Below are positions 1 through 7,762 of a DNA stretch of 64,000 nucleotides, one piece after another (position 1 is the stretch's first letter; the number at the start of each line of letters is the position of its first letter). The stretch lies in contig NZ_JAPFQA010000007.1 in NCBI RefSeq assembly GCF_027563465.1, forward strand, positions 62,001 through 126,000, in the 5' to 3' direction. Under the pieces are notes generated by a model, which ran no database searches, was not told the DNA's origin, and was given only the letters and a program-made list of their open reading frames with translations. A program made the position numbers and the translations under genes. The stretch comes from Mesorhizobium qingshengii (GTDB lineage Bacteria > Pseudomonadota > Alphaproteobacteria > Rhizobiales > Rhizobiaceae).

Positions 1-590
1 GAGGGGTTGTCGCCAAGCCGGTAGGTCCAGAACAGCGCCAGCAAGGCCATGGCGAACACAGCCACGGCACCATGCGCGGCATAGATGCCGAAGCGCGTGT
101 AAAGGAAGATGCCGAGCGTCGGCCCGCCCGTCCAGGCGAACATCGACCACGCCATGCGCAGCGATTCGGCCTGCATGAAGTCGGTCTTGCGGATGTTGTC
201 CATGATGTAGAGGTTGAGCGTGATCGACAGCGCGCTGGCGCCCATCACGCGGCACAGCATGCCGGCCAGTTGCCCGGCAAGCGTGTGCGTGACGAAGAAC
301 AGCGAGCCGATGGCCAGCAGGCACGCACCGGCGGTGTAGACCCAGCGTCTGGCAAAGCGGCGGATCAGCATCGGCATGAACAGCGTCACCGACAGGCCAA
401 GCAGCGCCACGATGGTGTAGAGGATCGAGACGATCTGTTCGTTGTGGAGGATCTCGTACGCCTGGATCGGGATGACGCTCGAGACCGTGGCGCGCGCGAA
501 GGATTCGACGGCATACAGCGAAGCGAAGGTACGCGCATCCGCGGCCTTGAGGGCCGGAAGCCAGATCGGATGGCGCACATGGGTGGACAT
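1..590 (-). CDS. MFS transporter, N-terminal part (cut by window edge)
   Basis: The frame is open from an ATG at 590 to the window edge, giving about 196 residues. The product opens with MSTHVRHPIWLPALKAADA and then shows alternating hydrophobic segments (for example VSILYTIVALLGLSVTLF and WVYTAGACLLAIGSLFFV) separated by short basic loops such as RRFARRW. This is the pattern of the N-terminal six-helix half of a major facilitator transporter in the inner membrane. A purine-rich GGGGAAG lies just before the ATG and supports the start. The substrate cannot be told from this half. It is divergent from the DUF1624 gene, with about 235 bp between them in which I see no clear site. The family call is fairly safe. 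Confidence 0.75.
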   Translation of the reverse strand, partial: MSTHVRHPIWLPALKAADARTFASLYAVESFARATVSSVIPIQAYEILHNEQIVSILYTIVALLGLSVTLFMPMLIRRFARRWVYTAGACLLAIGSLFFVTHTLAGQLAGMLCRVMGASALSITLNLYIMDNIRKTDFMQAESLRMAWSMFAWTGGPTLGIFLYTRFGIYAAHGAVAVFAMALLALFWTYRLGDNP

Positions 591-825
591 TGCTTCCCCA
601 AAGCAGAATCGCGGCATCGAATCTGCCGCCGCGATCCATTCCCCGGTAACAGGAAACCGACGCCTTCCCGGTAAAATGCGAAATCGGTCAAAGGCTTTCC
701 GGCACTGGCCTAAAGCCGCGCGTGATCCAGCGTCCATTGCGCCGTCCATGCCGAAGCTCCCGACCTTCTTTTGTCAGGTGCAACCGTGATAGTCGTCTTG
801 CGGGGCTGAATCAGATCGCGAGACC

Positions 826-1824
826 ATGAGCATCCATACGCCGACCGCACCCGTCCAGGATCAACCGAAGCGTATCATCGCCATCGACATCGTGCGCGGC
901 ATCGCGCTCATCGCCATGGCGAGCTACCATTTCACCTGGGATCTGGAATTCTTCGGCTACACCGATCCTGGCCTGACCGCCTTCGGCTGGTGGAAGATCT
1001 ACGCGCGCTGCATCGCCTCGACCTTCCTGTTCCTGGTCGGCGTCAGCCTGTACCTCGCCCATGGCCGGCGAATCCGCTGGAACGGCTTCTGGAAGCGTTT
1101 CGCCATGGTCGCCGGAGCGGCGGTCGCCATTTCGGTCGTCACCCGCATCGCCACGCCGGACGGTTTCATCTTCTTCGGCATCCTGCACGAAATTGCACTC
1201 GCCAGCCTGCTTGGCCTGCTGTTCCTTCGGCTGCCGGCTTTGCTGACGCTTGTCGTTGCCGCTCTCGTCATCGCGGCGCCCGTCTATCTGCGCCTCGAGG
1301 CCTTCGACCATCCGTGGCTGTGGTGGGTCGGCCTCTCGGCAACCAGCCCGCGCTCCAATGACTACGTTCCGCTGTTCCCATGGTTCGGCGCGGTGCTCCT
1401 CGGCATCGCCGCGGCGAAACTCGCCTCCGCCTCCGGTGTACGGGCGCGCCTGGCGAGCCTCACGCCGGGTCGCTGGGCCAATCCGCTGGTCTTCATCGGC
1501 CGGCACAGCCTCGCTTTCTACCTGATCCACCAGCCGCTGCTGATCGGCTCTGTCTGGCTGTTTTCGCAGGTGATGCCGGCCAAGGTCGAAACCCCGCAGG
1601 TGAATTTCCTGAAGACCTGCCAGTTGTCGTGCGAGCAGTCGCGCGACACCGAATTCTGTGCGAGCTATTGTGTATGCATGCTCGATACGCTCGAGGGCGA
1701 GGCCTCTCTTGATCGGCTCTACAACAACGACCAGACTGCAAACTGGAAGGCGCATCTGTCCGACCTTGCCGGAATGTGCACCGCCAAGACCGAAGACAAG
1801 ATGACGGAGGGAGGGGCACAATGA
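826..1824 (+). CDS. DUF1624 (heparan-alpha-glucosaminide N-acetyltransferase-like) membrane protein with Cys-rich tail
   Basis: This 332-residue inner-membrane protein begins with the typical family opening: a basic stretch, then IDIVRGIALIAMASYHFTWD, the DUF1624/acyltransferase-3-like first helix. Further helices follow (FLFLVGVSLYLAHG, ALLTLVVAALVIAAPVYL) and a late FIGRHSLAFYLIHQPLLIG signature that is also seen in acyltransferase-type membrane proteins. The likely role is transmembrane acyl transfer; the substrate is unknown. After the last helix, near residue 250, comes a hydrophilic tail of about 80 residues with clustered cysteines (CQLSCEQ, then FCASYCVC). The tail is not part of the core family as I know it. 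The stop codon overlaps the start of the methyltransferase-like gene at 1821, so the two are probably translationally coupled. Confidence 0.8.
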   Translation: MSIHTPTAPVQDQPKRIIAIDIVRGIALIAMASYHFTWDLEFFGYTDPGLTAFGWWKIYARCIASTFLFLVGVSLYLAHGRRIRWNGFWKRFAMVAGAAVAISVVTRIATPDGFIFFGILHEIALASLLGLLFLRLPALLTLVVAALVIAAPVYLRLEAFDHPWLWWVGLSATSPRSNDYVPLFPWFGAVLLGIAAAKLASASGVRARLASLTPGRWANPLVFIGRHSLAFYLIHQPLLIGSVWLFSQVMPAKVETPQVNFLKTCQLSCEQSRDTEFCASYCVCMLDTLEGEASLDRLYNNDQTANWKAHLSDLAGMCTAKTEDKMTEGGAQ

Positions 1825-2297
1825 CCGACAGCCAACCCAAGCCTGGGGTGATCCCTTGGCCGCCGCTGATCTACATCGCCGCCATCGTCATCAGCGTCGC
1901 CCTCGGTCTTTTCTATCCCCTGCCCTGGATCGGCGACCTGCTCGGCGACATCCTGTTCGCCGCCGGCTGGGTGGCGCTGTTCGGCGTCGCGGCACTCTGG
2001 TTCACCGCGATCCGCACCATGACCCGGGCCAAGACAACGCTCAACCCCAACGCGGTGCCCAATCACCTCGTCACCACAGGTCCCTTCGGCATCACCCGCA
2101 ATCCGATGTATCTGGCCAACACGCTGCTGTTGATCGGCGTCGGCTTTGTTTCGGGGATCGCATGGTTCCTGCCGTTTGCCTTCATCGCCGCCTTCGCCAC
2201 GCAGAAGGTCGCGATCGAGGGGGAGGAAAAGATCCTGGCGGCGAAGTTCGGCAAGAAATACCGGGACTACGCCAAACGCGTGCGGCGCTGGATCTGA
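1821..2297 (+). CDS. Isoprenylcysteine carboxyl methyltransferase-like membrane methyltransferase
   Basis: This is a 158-residue multi-span membrane protein. The ATG at 1821 overlaps the upstream stop by 4 bp (ATGA), which is why it is preferred over an in-frame upstream ATG at 1776. Three to four hydrophobic segments precede the C-terminal signature: GPFGITRNPMYLANTLLL (the R-NPxY motif of the ICMT/phospholipid methyltransferase family), then EGEEKILAAKFGKKYRDYAKRVRRW, the conserved E-x-L-x-x-x-F-G-x-x-Y-x-x-Y cofactor-pocket segment. It probably transfers a methyl group from S-adenosylmethionine to a membrane-bound acceptor. Bacterial members rarely have a known substrate. The coupling to the DUF1624 gene hints at joint modification of an envelope molecule, which is inference. 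Confidence 0.82.
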   Translation: MTDSQPKPGVIPWPPLIYIAAIVISVALGLFYPLPWIGDLLGDILFAAGWVALFGVAALWFTAIRTMTRAKTTLNPNAVPNHLVTTGPFGITRNPMYLANTLLLIGVGFVSGIAWFLPFAFIAAFATQKVAIEGEEKILAAKFGKKYRDYAKRVRRWI

Positions 2298-2309
2298 GGA
2301 GCGGCAGGA

Positions 2310-2822
2310 TCAGTCCGAAGCCTTGCCTGGCGCGCCTGCCGTGTCCGGAAGCAGTTTCCGGCCGACATGAAACAGCACCGGGATCAGCAGCACGATGGCC
2401 AGGACAATGGCGGGCGCTGTCAAGGCGAAGCCGGTCGCCGAAATATATCCCTCGCGAAATGCCCGATGCAGCAGAGCCGCGGTGACAGGCAGGTTCAGTG
2501 CAAGAGCGGTCGCGGTCCCCGGCATATAGCGGCGCGTGACCATTGTGACGAGGAGATGTGGAAAAGCCACGTTGAGCAGCATCGCAAGCGCATAACCCGA
2601 CAGGACGTAGGCGCCGAAACTCTCCCGTCCCTGCACGGTGGCGAGCAAAGCCGCAACGACAGCAAGAACAACCAGAACGACCACCGCGAACCGGAATTCG
2701 TTGGCTCCGACGGGGCGGTGCCAGCGGCCCGACTGCTCGGACCAGGCGGGCAGGAAAACCGCCTCCTCCAGATTGTGGACGGTGACAGCGGCGGCAAACA
2801 GCCAGGCGAGAGTGATGAACAT
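2310..2822 (-). CDS. HXXEE domain-containing membrane protein
   Basis: This 170-residue protein has four to five hydrophobic segments. The N-terminal helix ends in VHNLEEAVFLPAW, which fits the H-x-x-E-E motif naming the HXXEE family; a second conserved feature is NVAFPHLLVTM in the middle helix, with a potential metal-ligating His. The function of this family is unknown; the H/E motif suggests a metal-dependent membrane enzyme, but that is conjecture. It is convergent with the methyltransferase-like gene (stops 13 bp apart) and lies just downstream of the MerR gene on the same strand, with about 68 bp between them. Confidence 0.75.
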   Translation of the reverse strand: MFITLAWLFAAAVTVHNLEEAVFLPAWSEQSGRWHRPVGANEFRFAVVVLVVLAVVAALLATVQGRESFGAYVLSGYALAMLLNVAFPHLLVTMVTRRYMPGTATALALNLPVTAALLHRAFREGYISATGFALTAPAIVLAIVLLIPVLFHVGRKLLPDTAGAPGKASD

Positions 2823-2890
2823 GACGTGATCGATCGCCGGTTCAAGCCTTCACGGTTCCTGGCGGCGGGATATCGGAGCAACCGCACCGG

Positions 2891-3277
2891 TCAGGTGTTG
2901 ACGCCGAGCTCCACCAGCCGCTCGACGCAGGACTCTTCGGCCTGGTCGAGTTCGGCCAGCGTCTCCTCGAGGTCGCGGCGCTTCTGCCGCAGATCCTCTC
3001 GCTTTTCCTCGATCCGCCTGATCATCAGCTTGAGTTGACCGACCTCGCCCGGCGGCTCCTTGTACATCTGGATGATTTCGCGGATCTCGTTGATCGAGAA
3101 GCCGAGCCTCTTGCCGCGCATGATCTGGCGGATGAGGTGGCGATCGGATGGGCGAAACAGCCGCGTGCGGCCACGCCGCACCGGCTGCACCAGCCCCTCG
3201 TCCTCATAGAAGCGCAGCGTCCGCGTCGACACCTCGAATTCGCGGGTCAGCTCGGTGATCGTATAGTATTCCCGCAT
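2891..3277 (-). CDS. MerR-family transcriptional regulator (LiuR-like)
   Basis: This 128-residue regulator has the N-terminal MerR winged-helix: YYTITELTREFEVSTRTLRF, then YEDEGLVQPVRRGRTRLF, followed by an R-x-IRQIMRGKRLGFSINEI segment. A C-terminal coiled coil (RRIEEKREDLRQKRRDLEE) supplies the dimer interface. The ATG at 3277 was chosen because the domain begins there; the frame stays open to 3394 but the extra residues look like untranslated leader. The tail contains one cysteine and no metal-binding cluster, so it is not a CueR/ZntR-type metal sensor. Length and layout resemble LiuR-type regulators of branched-chain and fatty acid catabolism, but the target is not evident here. A palindrome about 117 bp upstream may be its operator. 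Confidence 0.8.
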   Translation of the reverse strand: MREYYTITELTREFEVSTRTLRFYEDEGLVQPVRRGRTRLFRPSDRHLIRQIMRGKRLGFSINEIREIIQMYKEPPGEVGQLKLMIRRIEEKREDLRQKRRDLEETLAELDQAEESCVERLVELGVNT

Positions 3278-3393
3278 TGTCACTCCAAATGCCGGAATCC
3301 CGGGCGATCGCAATGCGGCGTTCCCTTCTGTCCCGAACCAAACCCATGACATGCCGGAATCGTCGCAGCACCCCGCGCAAGCCTCGCACGGCA

Positions 3394-3409
3394 TTTACGT
3401 AAAAGTCAA
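3394..3409. promoter_or_regulatory. Palindromic candidate operator upstream of the MerR gene
   Basis: The gap between the mgtE stop and the MerR start contains TTTACGTAAA, a perfect 10-bp palindrome, followed on the plus strand by AGTCAA. Read on the minus strand the block is TTGACTTTTACGTAAA, which includes a TTGAC -35-like hexamer. MerR regulators commonly bind inverted repeats in or near their own promoters, so autoregulation is plausible. No protein-DNA evidence is available from sequence alone. Confidence 0.4.
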
Positions 3410-3429
3410 TTGACGGCGCGACGCATGCT

Positions 3430-4851
3430 TCAGGACACCCCGAACCACCACGTGGCAATGCCAAGGAAGGCGAAGAAGCCGACGACATCGGTGACCGTGG
3501 TGACGAAGACCGCCGAGGCGACCGCCGGGTCGATCTTGAAACGGTCAAGCAGCAGCGGGATCAGAATGCCGGCCAAGGCGGCCGCGAACATGTTGATGAT
3601 CATCGCCGCGGCAATGATGCCGCCCAGATTGTTGTCGTGGAACCAGGTCGCGGCGACGATGCCGATCAGGATGGCGAACACGATACCGTTGATGAAACCG
3701 ACGCCCATCTCGCGGCGGATGATGCGGCCGGCATTGTAGATATCGAGATCCTTCGTCGCCAGCGCGCGCACCGTCACCGTCATCGTCTGCGAGCCGGCAT
3801 TGCCGCCCATGCCGGCCACGATCGGCATCAGCACCGCCAGCGCCACGATATGCTCGATCGTGCGGTCGAACAGGCCGATCACCGAAGCCGCCAGGAAGGC
3901 GGTCAGAAGATTGACCAGCAGCCAGGGAACGCGCGAACGCGAGGTCGAAAAAATACTGTCGGAAAGCTCTTCGTCGCCGACACCGCCCATGCGCAGGAGG
4001 TCTTCTTCCGCTTCCTGCTGGATGACGTCGACGACGTCGTCGATGGTCAGCACGCCAACCAGCCGCTCGTTCTCGTCGACGACGGCGGCCGACAACAGGT
4101 CATATTGCTCGAATTCCCGCGCCGCCTCTTCCTGGTCCATGGTGGCCGGAATGGCGTGCCGCGTCTCATGCATGACCTCCTCGACCTTGACCGCGCGCTT
4201 GGTGCGCAGGATCTGGTCGAGGTCGATGGCGCCGAGCAGCTTGAAGGTCGGATCGATGACGAAGATCTGGCTGAAGCGCTCAGGCAAGTTCCTGTCCTCG
4301 CGCATGTAGTCGATGGTCTGGCCGATCGTCCAGAACGGCGGCACCGCGACGAATTCGGTCTGCATGCGCCGCCCGGCCGTCTCTTCCGGATAGTCGAGCG
4401 AGCGGCGCAGCCTGATCCGCTCGGTGAACGGCAGTTGAGACAGGATCTCGTCCTGGTCTTCCTTTTCGAGGTCTTCGAGAATGTAGACGGCGTCGTCGGA
4501 ATCGAGATCCTGCACCGCCTGCGCGATCTGCGCGTTGGGCAGGTTGTCGACGATCTCCATGCGGATCGCCTCGTCGACCTCGGTCAGCGAGGAGAAATCG
4601 AAGTCGGCGCCCAACAACTCAACCAGCAGGCGGCGCTGTTCGGGATGCAGCGCCTCGAGCAGGTCGCCAAGCTCCGACTGGTGCAGATCGTCGACTTCAT
4701 GCTTGAGCGTGAGCGTGTCGCGATCGGCGATCGCCGCGCCGATCTGGGCCAGGAAGGACGAAAGGACGACGCCGTCCTCGCCATAGATGTCGGCGTGGTG
4801 CTCGTCGGCGGCCCTGGCGCCGGTCGTCCGTTCGTCCTGGCCTTCTTCCAC
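3430..4851 (-). CDS. mgtE: Magnesium transporter MgtE
   Basis: This 473-residue protein has the full MgtE layout: an N-terminal superhelical domain (for example LGDLLEALHPEQRRLLVELL), then paired CBS domains (GAIDLDQILRTKRAVKVEEVM and GVLTIDDVVDVIQQEAEEDL), then five membrane helices. The pore signature PIVAGMGGNAGSQT is present. MgtE forms a homodimeric Mg2+ channel in the inner membrane, gated by Mg2+ bound to the cytoplasmic domains. The first in-frame start in the open frame is a GTG at 4851; the poorly conserved N-terminal 25 residues leave the exact start uncertain. A palindromic repeat sits about 50 bp upstream, in the untranslated leader. I see no Mg2+ riboswitch. Confidence 0.93.
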   Translation of the reverse strand: MEEGQDERTTGARAADEHHADIYGEDGVVLSSFLAQIGAAIADRDTLTLKHEVDDLHQSELGDLLEALHPEQRRLLVELLGADFDFSSLTEVDEAIRMEIVDNLPNAQIAQAVQDLDSDDAVYILEDLEKEDQDEILSQLPFTERIRLRRSLDYPEETAGRRMQTEFVAVPPFWTIGQTIDYMREDRNLPERFSQIFVIDPTFKLLGAIDLDQILRTKRAVKVEEVMHETRHAIPATMDQEEAAREFEQYDLLSAAVVDENERLVGVLTIDDVVDVIQQEAEEDLLRMGGVGDEELSDSIFSTSRSRVPWLLVNLLTAFLAASVIGLFDRTIEHIVALAVLMPIVAGMGGNAGSQTMTVTVRALATKDLDIYNAGRIIRREMGVGFINGIVFAILIGIVAATWFHDNNLGGIIAAAMIINMFAAALAGILIPLLLDRFKIDPAVASAVFVTTVTDVVGFFAFLGIATWWFGVS

Positions 4852-4900
4852 CAGCGCCTCCCGCCTTCGCGATCCCGGAAAAGGTGCCTCTGAGGTCTAA

Positions 4901-4947
4901 AGCATCGGACTCAAAAGTGGAAACCGGTTTGGGGAAAATCCGATGCT
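4901..4947. repeat. Palindromic intergenic repeat upstream of mgtE
   Basis: Nine-base arms AGCATCGGA and TCCGATGCT bracket a core reading CTCAAAAGTGGAAACCGGTT. The AAAAGTGG...CCGG core recurs near 49160 and 54990, where the arms read GCATGATC/GATCATG instead. It is a short dispersed hairpin repeat of the kind scattered in rhizobial genomes. Confidence 0.65.
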
Positions 4948-5045
4948 CAAAAAGAAAGCTGCGAAACGCGCGGGAATATCAAACGGGGTGAGCCCCGCCC
5001 CATTGAGCCGGAGGCTGACACAGATCGGAGTCTGGGAAGAGAGAA

Positions 5046-5130
5046 TGGTGCGGTCGAGAAGACTCGAACTTCCACGGGTTGCCCCACAGCGACCTCAACG
5101 CTGCGCGTCTACCAATTCCGCCACGACCGC
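5046..5130 (-). tRNA. tRNA-Leu (anticodon GAG)
   Basis: The minus strand folds as an 85-nt leucine tRNA with an encoded CCA end. The acceptor GCGGTCG pairs with CGACCGC; the D-arm is GGCGGAATTGGTAGACGC; the anticodon stem CAGCG/CGCTG encloses the loop TTGAGGT, so the anticodon is GAG. A short variable arm is followed by the T-arm with GTTCGAGTC. It reads CUC and CUU codons. Confidence 0.95.
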
Positions 5131-5299
5131 ACGTGGTAGGAGCCGGAACCGACCGGCTCGCGGCGTGTAGCAAATCGTTTCCGGCGAAACAAGTGCACGG
5201 CAAGCAATAATCTCCAGCGATTGGCATAACACTCCACAGGATTGGAAAACACGGCCGGAACTGGACGTTTCGGCCTGATATCGCCATATGGTGGGCAAA

Positions 5300-5345
5300 T
5301 GCATATCGCCCAGAAGTGCAAGGCGGTTTTGGGGTACGATATGCA
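5300..5345 (+). promoter_or_regulatory. Long hairpin in the lipB leader
   Basis: A perfect 9-bp inverted repeat, TGCATATCG at 5300-5308 and CGATATGCA at 5337-5345, encloses a further CCCA/TGGG pairing. The hairpin ends 20 bp before the lipB ATG at 5366, so it could fold in the mRNA just ahead of the ribosome site or be a protein-binding palindrome. No T-tract follows, so it is not an intrinsic terminator. Confidence 0.45.
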
Positions 5346-5365
5346 TAAGCAAAAAGCGACACGCC

Positions 5366-6109
5366 ATGCCAGAACGCAGCCAGATCGCCACGTCGTTCCT
5401 GCCGTTGCCCGGTTCAGCGCCGGTCGAATGGCGCATCGAGCCTGGCCTGACCGCCTATCCCGATGCGCTCGCCTTCATGGAGGCTCGCGCCGAGGCGATC
5501 CGAAGCGGCACCGCCGGCGAAATGGTCTGGCTGGTCGAGCACCCACCGCTCTACACCGCCGGCACCAGCGCCCGCATCGAGGACCTGATCGACGCCAACC
5601 GCTTCCCGGTGTTCGCGGCGGGGCGCGGCGGCGAATACACCTACCATGGGCCGGGCCAGCGGGTCGCCTATGTCATGCTCGACCTGAAAAGCCGGCGCGA
5701 GGATGTCCGCGCCTTTGTCGCCGCGCTCGAACAGTGGATCATCGGCACGCTCGCCGCCTTCAACGTGCGCGGGGAGCGCCGCGAAGACCGCGTCGGCGTC
5801 TGGGTGGTGCGGCCGGATCGCCCTGCCCTGCCGGACGGCTCGCCGGCCGAGGACAAGATCGCCGCCATCGGCATCAGGCTGCGGCGCTGGGTGAGTTTTC
5901 ATGGCATCGCCATCAATGTCGAACCCGATCTCGACCATTTCGGCGGAATCGTGCCCTGTGGCGTGCAGGACCACGGCGTCACCAGCCTCGTCGACCTCGG
6001 CCTTCCCCTGACAATGGCCGATCTCGACCTGGCGCTGAAATCCGCCTTCGAGGACGTCTTCGGTCCCGCCACGGCTTCGCATCTGGAAGTGGCCCGCAAG
6101 GCCGGTTGA
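5366..6109 (+). CDS. lipB: Octanoyltransferase (lipoate-protein ligase B)
   Basis: This 247-residue enzyme transfers octanoyl groups from acyl carrier protein to the lipoyl domains of 2-oxoacid dehydrogenases and the glycine cleavage H protein, the first step of lipoate synthesis. LipB signatures are in order: [36 protein letters not shown] (the substrate pocket), [20 protein letters not shown] with the catalytic lysine region, and then [14 protein letters not shown] with the catalytic cysteine. The ATG at 5366 is chosen over the longer frame from 5288 because family similarity starts there and the extra leader contains the hairpin at 5300-5345. It is a single gene, convergent with the metalloprotease gene downstream. 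Confidence 0.93.
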   Translation: MPERSQIATSFLPLPGSAPVEWRIEPGLTAYPDALAFMEARAEAIRSGTAGEMVWLVEHPPLYTAGTSARIEDLIDANRFPVFAAGRGGEYTYHGPGQRVAYVMLDLKSRREDVRAFVAALEQWIIGTLAAFNVRGERREDRVGVWVVRPDRPALPDGSPAEDKIAAIGIRLRRWVSFHGIAINVEPDLDHFGGIVPCGVQDHGVTSLVDLGLPLTMADLDLALKSAFEDVFGPATASHLEVARKAG

Positions 6110-6129
6110 CGCTTCCGGTCCGGGGCTGA

Positions 6130-7380
6130 TCAGGTCAACTGCGCCGACGCCCACAAGACGCCATAGCCATGGATGGCGAATACCGCCAGCAGCGCTGCCG
6201 CCATGGCGAGGCGATCGATGGTGCGGATTGGCTTCAGCTCGTGGCGCGGCTTTACCCCGCTGCCCACGGTCAACAGGCTGAGGATTGAAAAGATCGCTCC
6301 GGCCGCGAGCAGAAAGCCAGAGGAGAAGCCGGCCTGCCGGCCAAGCACCAGGAAGGCCGAGAGCAGGAAGAAAGAGGCCAGCGCCAGCACGATCGGCCCC
6401 GGGCAGATCTGGCGCAGCACCTGGCCGCCGTCGAACTTCCAGACCGGCACAAGATTGCCGATGTTGAACAACGCGACGCAGCCAGCCAGCGTTGCCAGCA
6501 GCATCGCCGCCAGCCGATGTCCTTCCGCGCCGGCCAAGGTACTGGCGGCGATGACGACCGGCACCAGGAAGGCGGAAAAGCCGGCGCCCATCAACGCCAC
6601 GAAGGCCACCTCGAACCGGCTGTCATAGGGCCGGCCGCCAATGGCGATGCCACCGAGCAGCGGGATGAAGATCATCCGCGCCTTGCTGTGCCCCATCAGG
6701 CGAAACGCCGCCATGTGGCCGAGCTCGTGCAAGGCCACGACCGACGTCAGGATCGCGGCCAGAGCCAGCCCGCCGAGGTGAAGGCCGAAGAATGGCCACA
6801 GAATCAGTGCCGAAAGACCCGCGAAGCCGACCTGGCTCAGCGGATGCTCGAACCAGCCGCCCTTGCGATACTGTCCGGTCCTGGCCCAGCGCTGCAGCTT
6901 GCCGAGTTCGCGGCGCATGGCGAAATAGCGAAACACCAGGAAGGCAACGCCACGATAGCGATCGGTCTGCCTGAACGTCACCCGCGTGCTGCCGCCCTCG
7001 GAAACGAGTTCGACGCTTTCGCGGTAGTTCGCCCAGAACGAGGCATCGAGCGCCGTGTCCTCGATGACGCGCATTGAGAAATGGCTGCCCTCGACAACCT
7101 CCTCGAACTGCGACCTGCGCTCGATCGGCTCGCCGTCGCGGCCTTCCCAGGACAGCACGATGCGGGCCAGGCCCTTCCCATCCAACGCCTCGGCGGAAAG
7201 GATCTCGCCGGACCAGCCGGCATCGCTGCCCAGCGGCCACAGCGCCTGCCAGAGGCTGTGACGGTCCATCGCAACCAGGCGGCTCAGCCTGACCGTGCGC
7301 AAACCAAGCGGCACGGTCATCAAAAGAAAGATCAACCCGAGATTGCTGGCCACGAGGATGGCCGTAACGATGGGCGGCAC
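6130..7380 (-). CDS. Membrane M50 (site-2-protease-like) metallopeptidase with SRPBCC-like insert
   Basis: This 416-residue membrane protein starts from a GTG at 7380. One N-terminal helix is followed by a soluble region (about residues 45-165) with a beta-rich, START/SRPBCC-like look (for example GLARIVLSWEGRDGEPIERR, then STRVTFRQTDRYRG). Next come several helices, including SVVALHELGHMAAFRLMGHS with the zinc-binding HELGH motif, and later NLVPVWKFDGGQVLRQ, matching the family's second zinc motif (N-x2-P-x4-DG). Both catalytic elements are intact, so it is likely an active intramembrane zinc protease. There is no PDZ domain, so it is not the RseP housekeeping protease. Its substrate is unknown. 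Confidence 0.8.
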   Translation of the reverse strand: MPPIVTAILVASNLGLIFLLMTVPLGLRTVRLSRLVAMDRHSLWQALWPLGSDAGWSGEILSAEALDGKGLARIVLSWEGRDGEPIERRSQFEEVVEGSHFSMRVIEDTALDASFWANYRESVELVSEGGSTRVTFRQTDRYRGVAFLVFRYFAMRRELGKLQRWARTGQYRKGGWFEHPLSQVGFAGLSALILWPFFGLHLGGLALAAILTSVVALHELGHMAAFRLMGHSKARMIFIPLLGGIAIGGRPYDSRFEVAFVALMGAGFSAFLVPVVIAASTLAGAEGHRLAAMLLATLAGCVALFNIGNLVPVWKFDGGQVLRQICPGPIVLALASFFLLSAFLVLGRQAGFSSGFLLAAGAIFSILSLLTVGSGVKPRHELKPIRTIDRLAMAAALLAVFAIHGYGVLWASAQLT

Positions 7381-7618
7381 GTGAGATTGCTCCTTGCCTT
7401 AGCAGGGATACCCTAACGTCACGGCGGGCAAGAAAAGCTTAACGGCGGAGCGGTCTTTGCCTGCCCGAGCAGTTCATCGTTTCACGGAAACGCGGAACTG
7501 CTTTGTCCCTTTGTTCTGGCTCAATTGCCAACGGAAAGCGCTATGCGCTTTTTCCGGGAAAACCGTTTCACACATTTCCTGGAATTGCGCGGCAACAGCG
7601 GCGGCTGATGCCTTCAGC

Positions 7619-7705
7619 TCACATGGCTCCGATCCAGATCGCCATGGAAATGAGAAAGGTGCTCATGCAGACCAGCGAGACGACATCCTGAACCAGATCG
7701 GTCAT
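7619..7705 (-). CDS. 28-residue hydrophobic membrane peptide, probably SOS-induced
   Basis: This short gene runs from an ATG at 7705 to a TGA at 7619. The peptide begins MTDLVQDVVSLV and continues CMSTFLISMAIWIGAM. Two aspartates and a glutamine mark a short polar N-terminus, and residues 8-28 form one uninterrupted hydrophobic helix, so it should be a single-span inner-membrane peptide. A very good ribosome site, CAGGAGAG, sits 4-5 nt before the ATG, which argues strongly that it is translated. The promoter carries a perfect alphaproteobacterial LexA-type box about 22 bp upstream. Size, topology and control resemble SOS micropeptides such as Caulobacter SidA (a 29-residue division inhibitor) and E. 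coli TisB; I do not claim homology to either. The plus-strand reading frame across this region lacks such support. Confidence 0.72.
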   Translation of the reverse strand: MTDLVQDVVSLVCMSTFLISMAIWIGAM

Positions 7706-7727
7706 AACTCTCTCCTGTTGTTGATAT

Positions 7728-7762
7728 GTTCTCAATTTGTTCTAATTTTGTGCTATTGTCAA
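7728..7762 (-). promoter_or_regulatory. Promoter with LexA-type SOS box (GTTC-N7-GTTC)
   Basis: GTTC at 7728-7731 and GTTC at 7739-7742 are separated by exactly seven bases; on the minus strand this is GAAC-N7-GAAC, the consensus LexA site of alphaproteobacteria. A consensus -35 TTGACA lies at 7762-7757 on the same strand, and the position of the -10 (17-bp spacing, a weak CAAATT) falls inside the box, so LexA would block the promoter directly. The start codon of the 28-residue gene is 22 bp downstream. Confidence 0.75.
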
